A stretch of 64,000 bases of DNA from Citrobacter rodentium NBRC 105723 = DSM 16636. Its GTDB lineage: Bacteria > Pseudomonadota > Gammaproteobacteria > Enterobacterales > Enterobacteriaceae. Under the pieces are notes generated by a model. It was given only the letters and a program-made list of their open reading frames with translations. It was not told the origin of the DNA and searched no databases. Numbering within the stretch: the first letter of the stretch is position 1; each line of letters begins with the position of its first letter. Below, piece after piece: positions 1 to 8,730 of this stretch. The position numbers and the translations under genes are program-made. The stretch covers positions 2,356,001 through 2,420,000 of the forward strand of contig NZ_CP082833.1 of the NCBI RefSeq assembly GCF_021278985.1, read 5' to 3'.

Positions 1-1
1 G

Positions 2-244
2 GCGGTCGCCGCGCTGGCGGGCGTGCCGAAAGAGGTGATCAAGCGCGCACGCCAGAAGCTGCGTGAACTGGAGAGCATTTCTCCGAACGCCGCCGCCACG
101 CAGGTTGATGGCACACAGATGTCGCTGCTGTCGATACCGGAAGAAACCTCCCCTGCCGTGGAAGCGCTGGAAAATCTCGACCCGGATTCGCTGACGCCGC
201 GCCAGGCGCTGGAGTGGATTTACCGGCTCAAGAGCCTGGTATAA
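2..244 (+). CDS. mutS: DNA mismatch repair protein MutS, C-terminal 80 codons (partial)
   Basis: The gene runs in from beyond the left edge; the frame is open from base 2 and stops with TAA at 242-244. MutS is the ATPase that recognises mismatches and recruits MutL. Only the extreme C-terminus is present: the helix KEVIKRARQKLRELE, a variable linker, and the terminal segment ending RQALEWIYRLKSLV, which in enterobacterial MutS forms the dimer/tetramer-forming tail. Lesion-binding and ATPase domains lie outside the window. The gene borders the mutS-rpoS interval, known to vary among Escherichia and Salmonella strains. Identification is by recalled similarity to enterobacterial MutS. Confidence 0.95.
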   Translation, partial: AVAALAGVPKEVIKRARQKLRELESISPNAAATQVDGTQMSLLSIPEETSPAVEALENLDPDSLTPRQALEWIYRLKSLV

Positions 245-250
245 CCGTTA

Positions 251-323
251 TTGCCCGGTGGCGCTGCGCTTACCGGACCTGTGGAGTTCAGTATTCCCGG
301 GCCGGATAAGGCAGCGCCGCCCT
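251..323. repeat. REP pair (BIME) downstream of mutS
   Basis: Two inverted REP-type units follow the mutS stop: TGCCCGGTGGCGCTGCGCTT near 252-271 and GGGCCGGATAAGGCAGCGCC near 299-318. They have the usual core GCGCTGCG and arms rich in CCGG. Such elements often stabilise mRNA 3' ends or bind gyrase. Confidence 0.75.
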
Positions 324-348
324 CCGCCAACACAAGACGTCATTTTTA

Positions 349-888
349 TTAGACGTTTTCCGGCGAACAGGTCTGTATAATTACACCAGCAGCAACCTCA
401 TAGCTATATTGTCTGACAGTGTACCCTGGCGGTTCATTTATCGTGATATCACTATACGCGACATAGCTGACAGGTTGGTTATAGTATGCCTCATGCGTTT
501 TTCTTTCCATTTCGGGATTTCCTGGAAAATCGACATGAATGTTTTTTCTGTCCAGCTCAAGACGTATTCTCCGTTGCTTCCCTTCAATTTTCTGAATCGC
601 AGAATAAGACACATACAGATAAGGTTTCCCGACATTCAAAATGGAATATGTTGCCTCTCCGTCAAAATAGAGATGATTAAACTGCCGACCGGTAATCGTT
701 ATTCGTGAAACCATGTGCACAGGAATAGTCGTATTACGACTCTTAACTTTCATAATGGCTTCACATTTAACCACTGACCCAACAGGTAAAAGATGATAAA
801 GGGAAATAATTTGCTCATGTGAAGCACAATATGCTGCCGTGCTCACTCCCAGAGAAAATAACAAAGCAACAGAATAATGTGTTGTCAT
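349..888 (-). CDS. Putative exported protein of unknown function (179 aa)
   Basis: I do not recognise this family. The start is placed at ATG 886-888, giving an N-terminus with a plausible Sec signal: MTTHYS, a hydrophobic stretch ALLFSLGVSTAAY, then CAS as a likely cleavage region. An upstream ATG at 924 would add 12 charged residues before the signal. The mature part is beta-rich in appearance, with many Tyr and Val (for example YLYVSYSAIQKIEG), and has no transmembrane segment. Base composition is visibly more AT-rich than mutS and bsdC, consistent with transfer into the variable mutS-rpoS interval. No neighbour points to a function. Confidence 0.6.
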   Translation of the reverse strand: MTTHYSVALLFSLGVSTAAYCASHEQIISLYHLLPVGSVVKCEAIMKVKSRNTTIPVHMVSRITITGRQFNHLYFDGEATYSILNVGKPYLYVSYSAIQKIEGKQRRIRLELDRKNIHVDFPGNPEMERKTHEAYYNQPVSYVAYSDITINEPPGYTVRQYSYEVAAGVIIQTCSPENV

Positions 889-1041
889 ATATTCAGTGAC
901 ATCCTTGTGATAAAGCAAAAACACTCTACGAGTGATTTTAAAGTAGAGGCTAAAATAACACAGGAAGCAGCAAAGAGAATAAATAATAGCGGAATATCAC
1001 CTGATGAAAAGACGGGTATTTCACCCGCCTCAGCACTGTTA

Positions 1042-1278
1042 TCAACGTTTATCTTCTGCCAGCAACGGGGGGATAGCCGGCACCATCGGCGCGTCATCAA
1101 TATCCTTCTGCGTCATGCGAAAGGCTTCAGGATAATGCTCACGGCTGGTACGGCGTAGCGGCTCGCTATCACGCCAGGTGTACAGGCAGTGCTGGCACTG
1201 ATATACCGTCCAGACCCCTTTAACCGGCGAAGTCGCCATCACTTCAATCTGCTCATCGGCGCAACGTGGACAAATCAT
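1042..1278 (-). CDS. bsdD: Non-oxidative hydroxyarylic acid decarboxylase subunit D
   Basis: Small 78-residue protein of the YclD/BsdD family, the third component of reversible 4-hydroxybenzoate/vanillate decarboxylases. It begins MICPRCADE and has a second Cys pair in YQCQHCLYTW, forming a likely zinc ribbon (CPRC...CQHC). It is last in the leftward bsdB-bsdC-bsdD operon, 10 bases after bsdC. The D subunit is needed for full activity in related systems, but its exact role is not settled. Family assignment rests on length, cysteine pattern and operon position. Confidence 0.85.
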   Translation of the reverse strand: MICPRCADEQIEVMATSPVKGVWTVYQCQHCLYTWRDSEPLRRTSREHYPEAFRMTQKDIDDAPMVPAIPPLLAEDKR

Positions 1279-1288
1279 CTGCTCCTCC

Positions 1289-2716
1289 TTATTTACGGTT
1301 AGCCAGCATGGCGGTCAGCTTTTCGGCCCAGGCTTTGGTTTCCGGTAAATCGCAGACCGGCTGGCTGTAATGTCCACGGTTGTCCGGCGCAACCGGCGTG
1401 GTGGCGTCAATAATCAGCTTGTCGGTAATCCCCGCCGGACTCGATCCCGGATCCAGCTCCAGCACCGACATATTCAGCAACTGCACCAGATCCCCCGCCG
1501 GATTGACCTTCGATGACAGCGCCCACATCACCTGCGGCAGATTGAACGGATCGACATCTTCGTCAACCATGATCACCATTTTCACGTAGCCCAGACCGTG
1601 GGGCGTGGTCATCGCGCGCAGACCAACGGCGCGGGCAAAGCCGCCGTAGCGCTTTTTGGTTGAAATAATCGCCAGCAGGCCGTGGGTGTACATCGCATTT
1701 ACCGCCTGCACTTCCGGAAATTCCGCTTTCAGCTGCTGGTAAAGCGGTACGCAGGTCGCCGGTCCCATCAGATAGTCGATTTCGGTCCACGGCATCCCAA
1801 GATAGAGCGACTCAAAAATCGGTTTGCTGCGATAAGAGACTTTATCAATGCGCACCACCGTCATATTGCGTCCGCCGGAGTAGTGGCCGGTGAACTCTCC
1901 GAACGGCCCTTCTATCTCGCGCTTACGGCTTTCGATAACCCCTTCGAGAATCGCTTCGGAGCCCCACGGTACGTCAAAGCCGGTCAGCGGCGCGGTGGCG
2001 ATGGGGTACGGGCTTTCACGCAGCGCGCCAGCCATCTCATATTCCGACTGATCGTATTTGAGCGGCGTGGCCCCCATCAGGGTGATGATCGGATCGTTAC
2101 CTAGGGTAATCGCTATTGGCAGATCTTCACCACGCTCTTCCGCTTTATGCAAATGCAGCGCAATGTCGTGCATCGGCACCGGTTGCAGGCCAAGCTTACG
2201 CTTGCCTTTGACTTCCATCCGATAGATGCCGACGTTCTGCTTGCCGAAGTTGTCAGGATCAAGCGGATCGCGGGAAACGACGCAGGCTTTATCAAGGTAG
2301 AAGCCGCCGTCGCCGTCGTTCAGACGAAACAGCGGCAGAATGTCGAACAGATTGATCGCATCGCCATCGACGCTGTTCTCCGCCCAGGGCGGATTCATCC
2401 GGCGCTCCGGCGAGACGGGAAAGTTATCCCAACGGCGAATAAATTCATCAATCTGTTTTTTTACCGGCGTATTGGGCGGCAGCCCTAACGAGATGGCATG
2501 ATTCTGCCAGGAACCGATGGTGTTCATCGCCACGCGCGCGTCGGTGAATCCCCGGATATTGTCAAACCACAGCGCCGGCGCGCCGTCGCCAATACGCCCG
2601 GTAGCGTTGGCGGCCGCCGCCAGGTCCGGCTCGGCGTTTACCTCTTCACTGATTTTCAGCAGTTGCCCCTGATCGTCGAGCGCCTGCAAAAAGCTGCGTA
2701 AATCATCAAATGCCAT
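1289..2716 (-). CDS. bsdC: Non-oxidative hydroxyarylic acid decarboxylase subunit C (UbiD family)
   Basis: Catalytic subunit of the BsdBCD/YclBCD decarboxylase, 475 residues, the normal length for UbiD-family enzymes. These use prenylated FMN, made by the UbiX-like partner, to decarboxylate 4-hydroxybenzoate and related phenolic acids. Visible family features are the N-terminal MAFDDLRSFLQALDDQGQLL, the segment GPFGEFTGHYSG and the conserved acidic stretch MVDEDVDPFNLPQVMWA. The start ATG overlaps the stop of bsdB, indicating translational coupling. The cytosolic complex detoxifies plant or host phenolics. UbiD proper (ubiquinone synthesis) is less likely because of the bsdB/bsdD neighbours and nearby hosA. 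Confidence 0.92.
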   Translation of the reverse strand: MAFDDLRSFLQALDDQGQLLKISEEVNAEPDLAAAANATGRIGDGAPALWFDNIRGFTDARVAMNTIGSWQNHAISLGLPPNTPVKKQIDEFIRRWDNFPVSPERRMNPPWAENSVDGDAINLFDILPLFRLNDGDGGFYLDKACVVSRDPLDPDNFGKQNVGIYRMEVKGKRKLGLQPVPMHDIALHLHKAEERGEDLPIAITLGNDPIITLMGATPLKYDQSEYEMAGALRESPYPIATAPLTGFDVPWGSEAILEGVIESRKREIEGPFGEFTGHYSGGRNMTVVRIDKVSYRSKPIFESLYLGMPWTEIDYLMGPATCVPLYQQLKAEFPEVQAVNAMYTHGLLAIISTKKRYGGFARAVGLRAMTTPHGLGYVKMVIMVDEDVDPFNLPQVMWALSSKVNPAGDLVQLLNMSVLELDPGSSPAGITDKLIIDATTPVAPDNRGHYSQPVCDLPETKAWAEKLTAMLANRK

Positions 2717-3309
2717 TATCCATTCTCCTGAGAAAAATTCCTTGTCTGCGGCAACCCCTGCCAGCGCCGGGCCAGAGGATGCTCCAGCGCAAACTGATCG
2801 AGCACGCGCGCCACAATGTGCTGCGTAATGTCATCGACGGTTTGCGGTTGATTGTAGAAAGCAGGCATGGGAGGCACCATTGCGACCCCCATGCGGGAAA
2901 GAGCGAGCATATTTTCCAGATGGATAGCGCTGAGCGGCATTTCACGCGGCACCAGCACCAGCTTACGCCCCTCTTTCAGCACCACGTCGGCAGCGCGGCC
3001 CACCAGCCCTTCGGCGTAGCCTGCGCGGATCCCCGCCAGGGTCTTCATGCTGCACGGAATAACAATCATGCCGTCGGTACAAAACGATCCTGAAGAGATG
3101 GCCGCCGCCTGATCCGTCGGGCTATAGCTGTAATCCGCCAGTCCGGCGACATCGCGCGCGCTGTAGGGTGTTTCCAGTTCAATGGTCGTTTTGGCCCATT
3201 TCGACATCACCAGATGCGTTTCCACTCCCGGCATCTTTCGCAGCGCCTGCAAGAGCGCCACCCCAAGCGGCGTGCCAGTGGCTCCGGTCATTCCGATAAT
3301 CAGTCTCAT
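2716..3309 (-). CDS. bsdB: Flavin prenyltransferase / decarboxylase subunit B (UbiX-Pad1 family)
   Basis: 197-residue UbiX/Pad1-type flavin prenyltransferase that makes prenyl-FMN for BsdC. The N-terminal MRLIIGMTGATGTPLGVALL is the FMN-binding signature of the family, and the C-terminal half carries VLVPREMPLSAIHLENML, also typical. It is first in the leftward bsdBCD operon and overlaps bsdC by one base. Its promoter region is shared divergently with hosA and contains a palindromic operator at 3325-3340. It resembles E. coli pathogen Pad1 and Salmonella orthologues at the same locus. Confidence 0.92.
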   Translation of the reverse strand: MRLIIGMTGATGTPLGVALLQALRKMPGVETHLVMSKWAKTTIELETPYSARDVAGLADYSYSPTDQAAAISSGSFCTDGMIVIPCSMKTLAGIRAGYAEGLVGRAADVVLKEGRKLVLVPREMPLSAIHLENMLALSRMGVAMVPPMPAFYNQPQTVDDITQHIVARVLDQFALEHPLARRWQGLPQTRNFSQENG

Positions 3310-3324
3310 TCATTCCTCACAAAT

Positions 3325-3340
3325 TGTTCGCATACGAACA
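3325..3340. promoter_or_regulatory. Probable HosA operator
   Basis: The 16-base palindrome TGTTCGCATACGAACA has perfect TGTTCG/CGAACA arms. It lies in the bsdB-hosA intergenic region, 16 bases before the bsdB start. It closely resembles the inverted repeat reported for HosA in E. coli, as I recall it. This position would let HosA repress bsdBCD until 4-hydroxybenzoate binds. Confidence 0.75.
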
Positions 3341-3478
3341 TTACGGATAAAATACGCCTGCGACATCATGACGACAACAGCGAAAGGAAATCTGCGCACG
3401 GATCGCTTAAAAGTACGGCATTATAAAACCTGAAAAAAACCCGTTATGATAGAAGCTGATACGTCAACCGGAGTGCTT

Positions 3479-3883
3479 ATGGAGTTACGAAACAAAGCGT
3501 TTCACCTGTTGCGTCAGCTTTTTCAACAGCATACCGCGCGCTGGCAGCATGAATTACCGGAGCTAACCAAACCTCAGTACGCCGTCATGCGCGCCATTGC
3601 CGAACGCCCCGGCATTGAGCAGGTTGATTTAATGGAAGCGGCGGTCAGCACCAAAGCGACCCTTGCTGAAATGCTGAGCCGGATGGAAAAACGCGGGCTG
3701 GTAAAGCGGGAAAACGATCCGCTGGATAAACGCCGCCGCTTTGTCTACCTCACCGCGGAAGGAGAAGCGCTGCTCACCGCGATGATGCCGCTGGGAAACC
3801 GTGTGGACGAGGTCTTTCTCGGACGACTCAGCGCGCAAGAGCGCGAGCAGCTCATGCATCTGATTCGTAAGATGATGGGATGA
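3479..3883 (+). CDS. hosA: MarR-family regulator HosA (4-hydroxybenzoate responsive)
   Basis: 134-residue winged-helix MarR protein, starting MELRNKAFHLLRQLFQQHTA. The start is ATG 3479, with GGAG eight bases upstream; an earlier in-frame ATG at 3446 lacks support. The recognition region is VDLMEAAVSTKATLAEMLSR and the wing contains RENDPLDKRRRFVYLT. It is divergent from bsdBCD and is expected to repress that operon, with relief by 4-hydroxybenzoate. The resemblance to E. coli HosA, also between mutS and rpoS, is strong throughout. Confidence 0.92.
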   Translation: MELRNKAFHLLRQLFQQHTARWQHELPELTKPQYAVMRAIAERPGIEQVDLMEAAVSTKATLAEMLSRMEKRGLVKRENDPLDKRRRFVYLTAEGEALLTAMMPLGNRVDEVFLGRLSAQEREQLMHLIRKMMG

Positions 3884-3891
3884 TTTGCCGG

Positions 3892-3950
3892 ATGGCGGCT
3901 ACGTCCCGATCCCGCCAGATCTGATAAGCGAAGCGGCCAGCGGGCAATAA
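3892..3950. repeat. REP-like sequence after hosA
   Basis: The stretch GCCGGATGGCGGCTACG near 3890-3906, followed by CTGATAAGCGAAGCGGCC and GCGGGCAA, resembles a diverged REP pair in the hosA-rpoS convergent gap. It is less regular than the copies at 251-323 or 26480-26560. Confidence 0.45.
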
Positions 3951-3961
3951 TGCAGCCAAAG

Positions 3962-3994
3962 AAAAAGACCAGCCTCACAGAGACTGGTCTTTTC
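3962..3994. terminator. Bidirectional terminator between hosA and rpoS
   Basis: Inverted repeat AAAAGACCAG ... CTGGTCTTTT, flanked by A-runs on the left and T-runs on the right. It lies between the convergent ends of hosA and rpoS and can serve both strands. Confidence 0.85.
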
Positions 3995-4008
3995 TGATGG
4001 AACGGTGC

Positions 4009-5001
4009 TTACTCGCGGAACAGCGCTTCGATATTCAGCCCCTGCGTCTGCAAAATTTCCCGCAGACGACGCAGACCTTCAACCTGAATCTGACGAACAC
4101 GTTCACGCGTGAGGCCGATTTCACGACCCACATCTTCCAGTGTCGCCGCTTCATAACCCAGCAGACCGAAACGACGCGCCAGCACTTCACGCTGTTTGGC
4201 GTTCAGTTCGAACAGCCATTTGACGATACTCTGTTTCATATCGTCATCCTGCGTGGTGTCTTCCGGACCGTTGTCTTTTTCATCGGCCAGAATATCCAGC
4301 AACGCTTTTTCGGAATCGCCACCCAACGGGGTGTCTACCGAGGTAATACGCTCGTTCAGACGAAGCATACGGCTTACGTCATCAACCGGTTTGTCCAGTT
4401 GTTCTGCGATCTCTTCCGCGCTCGGCTCATGGTCCAGCTTGTGGGACAACTCCCGTGCGGTACGCAGATAAACGTTCAGCTCTTTTACAATGTGAATCGG
4501 CAAACGAATGGTACGGGTTTGATTCATAATCGCCCGTTCAATCGTCTGGCGAATCCACCAGGTTGCGTAGGTTGAAAAGCGGAACCCGCGTTCCGGGTCA
4601 AACTTCTCAACGGCACGGATAAGCCCCAGGTTGCCCTCTTCGATCAGATCCAGCAGCGCCAGACCACGATTGCCATAACGGCGGGCAATTTTCACCACCA
4701 GACGCAGGTTACTTTCAATCATCCGACGGCGTGAGGCTACATCACCACGCAGCGCACGACGCGCAAAATACACTTCTTCTTCGGCTGTTAACAGAGGCGA
4801 ATAACCAATCTCACCAAGGTAAAGCTGAGTCGCGTCCAACACTCGCTGTGTGGCCCCTTGCGATAACAGCTCCTCTTCAGCCAAATCGTTATCACTGGGT
4901 TCCTCTTCAACTAAGGCTTTTTCATCAAAAACCTCAACTCCGTTCTCATCAAATTCCGCGTCTTCATTTAAATCATGAACTTTCAGCGTATTCTGACTCA
5001 T
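4009..5001 (-). CDS. rpoS: RNA polymerase sigma factor RpoS
   Basis: Stationary-phase/general stress sigma factor, 330 residues, starting MSQNTLKVHDLNEDAEF (ATG 4999-5001; a longer frame to 5037 is not used in the family). Region 2 is recognisable as GNRGLALLDLIEEGNLGLIRAVEKFDPERGF, with the -10 melting element FSTYATWWIRQTIERA. Region 4 has the helix-turn-helix LEDVGREIGLTRERVRQIQVE. It is intact. In E. coli and Salmonella the main promoter lies inside the upstream nlpD gene and translation depends on DsrA/RprA/ArcZ sRNAs acting on the long leader. Here nlpD is likewise directly upstream, 61 bases away. Confidence 0.98.
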   Translation of the reverse strand: MSQNTLKVHDLNEDAEFDENGVEVFDEKALVEEEPSDNDLAEEELLSQGATQRVLDATQLYLGEIGYSPLLTAEEEVYFARRALRGDVASRRRMIESNLRLVVKIARRYGNRGLALLDLIEEGNLGLIRAVEKFDPERGFRFSTYATWWIRQTIERAIMNQTRTIRLPIHIVKELNVYLRTARELSHKLDHEPSAEEIAEQLDKPVDDVSRMLRLNERITSVDTPLGGDSEKALLDILADEKDNGPEDTTQDDDMKQSIVKWLFELNAKQREVLARRFGLLGYEAATLEDVGREIGLTRERVRQIQVEGLRRLREILQTQGLNIEALFRE

Positions 5002-5062
5002 AAGGTGGCTCCTACCCGTGATCCCTTGACAAAACAAGCCCGTGTCAGCCTGCTCCGTCGAT

Positions 5063-6190
5063 TTATCGCTGCGGTAAATAACGCAGCGGGTTTACGGATT
5101 TCCCCTTGTAACGAATTTCAAAATGCAAGCGTGTAGAACTGGTTCCGGTGCTACCCATAGTCGCTATTTTTTGTCCCGCCTTCACTTCCTGTTGTTCCCG
5201 GACCAGCATTGTATCGTTATGAGCGTAGGCGCTCAGGTAATCATCGTTATGTTTGATGATAATAAGATTACCGTAACCGCGCAGCGCGTTACCGGCATAA
5301 ACGACGCGGCCATCTGAGGTCGCGACAATCGCCTGTCCCTTGCTGCCTGCAATGTCGATCCCTTTATTGCCCCCTTCGGTAGCGCCAAAGCTCTCGATCA
5401 CTTTGCCATCCGTCGGCCAGCGCCATGCAGAGATGGGCGAACTGGTAGACGTACTGCTTGCAGTTGGTTCGGTTGTGCTAACTGCCGGAGCCGTTACAGG
5501 CGCCGTGACAACTGTCGCGGCAGGCTTGTTATTCGGCAACATTTTGTTAGCACTTTGTTCACCTGAGGTCTCAGAATACGTAATTGTCGGTTTCGACGCA
5601 ACAGCGACGGTGGAATTTTGTGCAGGCGCGGTCACAACTCCTTGCGCTGCTGCATCCGCCTGAGTGATGGCATTACCGCCGGTAATCGGCGTACCTGAAG
5701 CGTTACCCACCTGCAGCGTCTGCCCGACATTCAGGCCGTACGGGGCCTGGATGTTATTGCGCTGGGCAAGATCGCGAAAATCATTACCGGTAATCCAGGC
5801 GATATAAAATAGCGTATCGCCTTTTTTGACAGTATAGGTGCTGCCGCCAGTATAGCTACCTTTCGGAATGTTCCCATACTGCCGATTGTATACGATACGA
5901 CCATTTTCCATCTGCACGGGCTGTTCTGCGACAGGCTGGACGGACGTCGGCTGGCTCACCGCAGGCTGTACTGGCTGAATTTGCGGCGTCTGCGGAGCGG
6001 CTGTCGCCGTCCCTATTTTCGGCGGCGGCGTAATCAACATACCGGAGTTGGTATTCGCAGAAGCGCTGTCGTTAACTGAACCGACAGGCGCTGGCGGATT
6101 AGAGGAATTTGAACAGCCTGCCAGCCATAACGAAACCAGTGACAAAGCCGCAATGCGACTAACGGTGAATTTTGGACTTCCCGCGCTCAT
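5063..6190 (-). CDS. nlpD: Murein hydrolase activator lipoprotein NlpD
   Basis: Outer-membrane lipoprotein of 375 residues that activates the septal amidase AmiC during cell separation. The signal peptide ends in the lipobox LAGC (Cys near residue 26). A Gln/Pro/Thr-rich linker leads to a LysM domain around residues 118-162 (YTVKKGDTLFYIAWITGNDF). After a second low-complexity linker comes a C-terminal LytM/M23 domain. That domain is degenerate: the usual HxxxD has become NKGID, although LHFEIRY is retained. This fits an activator rather than an enzyme. The upstream gene is pcm, and the rpoS promoter is expected within this reading frame. Confidence 0.97.
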   Translation of the reverse strand: MSAGSPKFTVSRIAALSLVSLWLAGCSNSSNPPAPVGSVNDSASANTNSGMLITPPPKIGTATAAPQTPQIQPVQPAVSQPTSVQPVAEQPVQMENGRIVYNRQYGNIPKGSYTGGSTYTVKKGDTLFYIAWITGNDFRDLAQRNNIQAPYGLNVGQTLQVGNASGTPITGGNAITQADAAAQGVVTAPAQNSTVAVASKPTITYSETSGEQSANKMLPNNKPAATVVTAPVTAPAVSTTEPTASSTSTSSPISAWRWPTDGKVIESFGATEGGNKGIDIAGSKGQAIVATSDGRVVYAGNALRGYGNLIIIKHNDDYLSAYAHNDTMLVREQQEVKAGQKIATMGSTGTSSTRLHFEIRYKGKSVNPLRYLPQR

Positions 6191-6318
6191 TTATCCCCCA
6201 GGAAAAAATTGGTTAACAACCAGTGACATAATCACCATGAAAGCACTGGAAAACGTGTTCACAATACGCTGGCCTGTTGCAAAATATCCAGGAAAACTCC
6301 GGTATTCACAACCGCTTC

Positions 6319-6945
6319 CTACGCCAGCTCTCCCTTCACTAAGGGTACAAAACGCACGGCTTCCACGGTGTCGATAATATATTCGCCGCCCCGACGACGC
6401 ACCCGTTTCAAAAACTGATGCTCATCGCCAACGGGCAGAACGAGAATGCCGCCCTCATCCAGCTGCGTCATTAACGCGGTCGGGATCTCCGGCGGCGCTG
6501 CCGTTACAATGATCGCATCAAACGGCGCCCGCGCCTGCCAGCCCTGCCAGCCGTCGCCGTGGCGCGTTGATACATTGTGTAAATCGAGCTGCTTCAGGCG
6601 ACGGCGCGCCTGCCATTGCAGCCCTTTGATGCGTTCGACCGAGCAGACATGATGCACCAGATGCGCCAGGATCGCCGTCTGATAGCCGGAACCAGTGCCG
6701 ATTTCCAGCACCCGCGACTGCGGCGTCAGCTCAAGCAGCTCGGTCATCCGCGCCACCATGTAGGGCTGCGAAATCGTCTGCCCCTGGCCTATCGGCAGCG
6801 CGATGTTCTCCCAGGCCTTATGCTCAAACGCTTCATCGATGAATTTTTCGCGCGGCACGGCGGCCAGCGCCTCAAGCACCTGCTCGTCGCGAATGCCCTG
6901 CGCGCGCAGTTGATCCAGTAGCGTCTGTACGCGTCTGCTTACCAT
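6319..6945 (-). CDS. pcm: Protein-L-isoaspartate O-methyltransferase
   Basis: 208 residues, normal for Pcm. The enzyme methylates isoaspartyl residues in aged proteins using S-adenosylmethionine so they can return to L-aspartate. Motif I is VLEIGTGSGYQTAILAHL (AdoMet binding). The conserved PYMVARMTELLEL segment and the downstream IIVTAAPPEIP are also present. Its start overlaps the end of surE by 7 bases, the usual surE-pcm coupling upstream of nlpD-rpoS. It is intact. Confidence 0.97.
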   Translation of the reverse strand: MVSRRVQTLLDQLRAQGIRDEQVLEALAAVPREKFIDEAFEHKAWENIALPIGQGQTISQPYMVARMTELLELTPQSRVLEIGTGSGYQTAILAHLVHHVCSVERIKGLQWQARRRLKQLDLHNVSTRHGDGWQGWQARAPFDAIIVTAAPPEIPTALMTQLDEGGILVLPVGDEHQFLKRVRRRGGEYIIDTVEAVRFVPLVKGELA

Positions 6946-7700
6946 TGCGTGCCAACTCCCACGCTCTCTAACCAGTCAGAAACCACATCATGCGCGCTGT
7001 GCGCGGTTAAATCCACATGCAGCGGCGTAATGGAAACATAGCCTTCATCCACCGCCGCAAAATCGGTGTCCGGCCCGGCGTCATGCTTATCGCCCGGCGG
7101 ACCAATCCAGTACAGCGTATTGCCGCGCGGATCTTCCTGCGGGATCACTTTATCCGCCGGATGGCGGCTGCCGCAGCGCGTGACGCGAATGCCTTTGATT
7201 TGGTCCAGCGGCAGGTCGGGCACATTGATATTGAGTATCCGTCCGGTGCGCAGCGGCTCGCGGCTTAGCGCACGCAGAATACGGCAGGTAATGGCCGCGG
7301 CGGTGTCATAATGCTGATGCCCGTCTAACGAAACGGCCAGCGCCGGAAAGCCCAGATGTCGGCCTTCCATTGCGGCGGCGACGGTGCCGGAGTAGATAAC
7401 GTCATCGCCAAGATTCGGCCCGGCGTTAATTCCGGAAACCACGATGTCCGGACGCGGGCGCATCAGGGCGTTCACTCCCAGATAGACGCAATCGGTCGGC
7501 GTTCCCATCTGTACGGCGATGTCGCCATTATCGTAAGTAAAGGTGCGAAGCGAAGATTCCAGCGTCAGCGAGTTTGACGCGCCGCTGCGGTTACGATCCG
7601 GGGCGACGACCTGAACGTCGGCAAACTCCCGCAGCGCTTTCGCCAGCGTTTGTATACCGGGTGCATGAACCCCGTCATCGTTACTCAGCAATATGCGCAT
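6939..7700 (-). CDS. surE: 5'/3'-nucleotidase SurE
   Basis: 253-residue stationary-phase survival phosphatase acting on nucleoside 5'- and 3'-monophosphates and short polyphosphate. The start is placed at MRILLSNDDGV (ATG 7700) because the conserved metal-binding pair is in LLSNDDG at the very N-terminus; two extra codons upstream are possible. Other conserved elements are DRNRSGASNSLT and SGINAGPNLGDDVIYSGTVAAA. The start lies inside the last codons of truD (20-base overlap), the standard truD-surE-pcm arrangement. Confidence 0.97.
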   Translation of the reverse strand: MRILLSNDDGVHAPGIQTLAKALREFADVQVVAPDRNRSGASNSLTLESSLRTFTYDNGDIAVQMGTPTDCVYLGVNALMRPRPDIVVSGINAGPNLGDDVIYSGTVAAAMEGRHLGFPALAVSLDGHQHYDTAAAITCRILRALSREPLRTGRILNINVPDLPLDQIKGIRVTRCGSRHPADKVIPQEDPRGNTLYWIGPPGDKHDAGPDTDFAAVDEGYVSITPLHVDLTAHSAHDVVSDWLESVGVGTQW

Positions 7701-8730
7701 AATCACCCGTTGTGTTGATCAGTTCCCTTACTACGCTTGTCGCAAAGCTGCCCGCCGGGAGCCAGAAACGTAACTCGACGGTTACGTCGTCCCACCAGCT
7801 CCAGCGCATCTGCTGCGGATAAAGCAGCATTGCCCGGCGCGCGGCCTCGACTTTTTCACGCAGCAGCAGCGATTGCAGCGCCGTTTCCTCCGCAATCGCG
7901 GACTGCTCAAAGGCCAGCGCTTCACCCTGTGCGCCCCATTCGCCGCAGCCGGGAAGCGACGCCGTAATCATCAGCGCTTTGTCATCGACGCGACGCTGGA
8001 GTTCCGCACGCTCTTCCATCGTTGCCACAAACCAGCTTCCGCGCCCGGCTAATTGTAGCGCATCGCCGTCAACAACTTGATTAAAGTCTGGTTTTTTCAA
8101 ACGCTCGCTGACGATTTGATTAAACAACGCGCTGCGCGCCGCCGACAACCAAAAACTACGTTTATTGCGATCGCGCACCGGCGCATCGCTTTGCGCCCAG
8201 CGCAGCGCGCCCTGTAAGTTACTGCCGCCAATGCCGAAGCGCTGCGCGCCGAAATAGTTCGGCACCCCGGCCTCGCTGATGGCCTTCAGGCGGGATTCTA
8301 CCTCATCACGATGAGTGATTTCGCGCAGCACCAGCGTAAAGGCATTGCCCTTCAGCGCGCCGGTACGCAGTTTGCGTTTATGACGCACATACTCCAGCAC
8401 TTTGCAGCCTTCAAGCTGAAAGGCGCTCAGGTCTGGCATCTCTTTACCCGGCACGCGCGCGCACAGCCACTGTTCGGTGACGGCATGTTTATCTTTTTGC
8501 CCGGCAAAACTCACTTCACGGACATGAATTTTCAGAAATTTCGCCAGCGCGTCAGCGACAAAACGGGTGTTGCAGCCGTTCTTAAGAATGCGCACCAGCA
8601 CATGCTCGCCTTCGCCATCCGGTTCGAAGCCTAAATCTTCGACCACCAGAAAATCTTCCGGGCTGGCTTTCAGCAAACCGGCGCTCTGCGGTTTTCCGTG
8701 AAGATAAGTGAGATTATCAAACTCTGTCAT
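7681..8730 (-). CDS. truD: tRNA pseudouridine(13) synthase TruD
   Basis: 349 residues, the E. coli length. It isomerises U13 of tRNA-Glu. The catalytic aspartate is in the family motif FAGQKDKHAVTEQW near residue 80, and the second signature NYFGAQRFGIGGSNL is present. It overlaps ispF by 4 bases upstream and surE by 20 bases downstream, so the genes are probably co-translated. It is intact. Confidence 0.97.
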   Translation of the reverse strand: MTEFDNLTYLHGKPQSAGLLKASPEDFLVVEDLGFEPDGEGEHVLVRILKNGCNTRFVADALAKFLKIHVREVSFAGQKDKHAVTEQWLCARVPGKEMPDLSAFQLEGCKVLEYVRHKRKLRTGALKGNAFTLVLREITHRDEVESRLKAISEAGVPNYFGAQRFGIGGSNLQGALRWAQSDAPVRDRNKRSFWLSAARSALFNQIVSERLKKPDFNQVVDGDALQLAGRGSWFVATMEERAELQRRVDDKALMITASLPGCGEWGAQGEALAFEQSAIAEETALQSLLLREKVEAARRAMLLYPQQMRWSWWDDVTVELRFWLPAGSFATSVVRELINTTGDYAHIAE

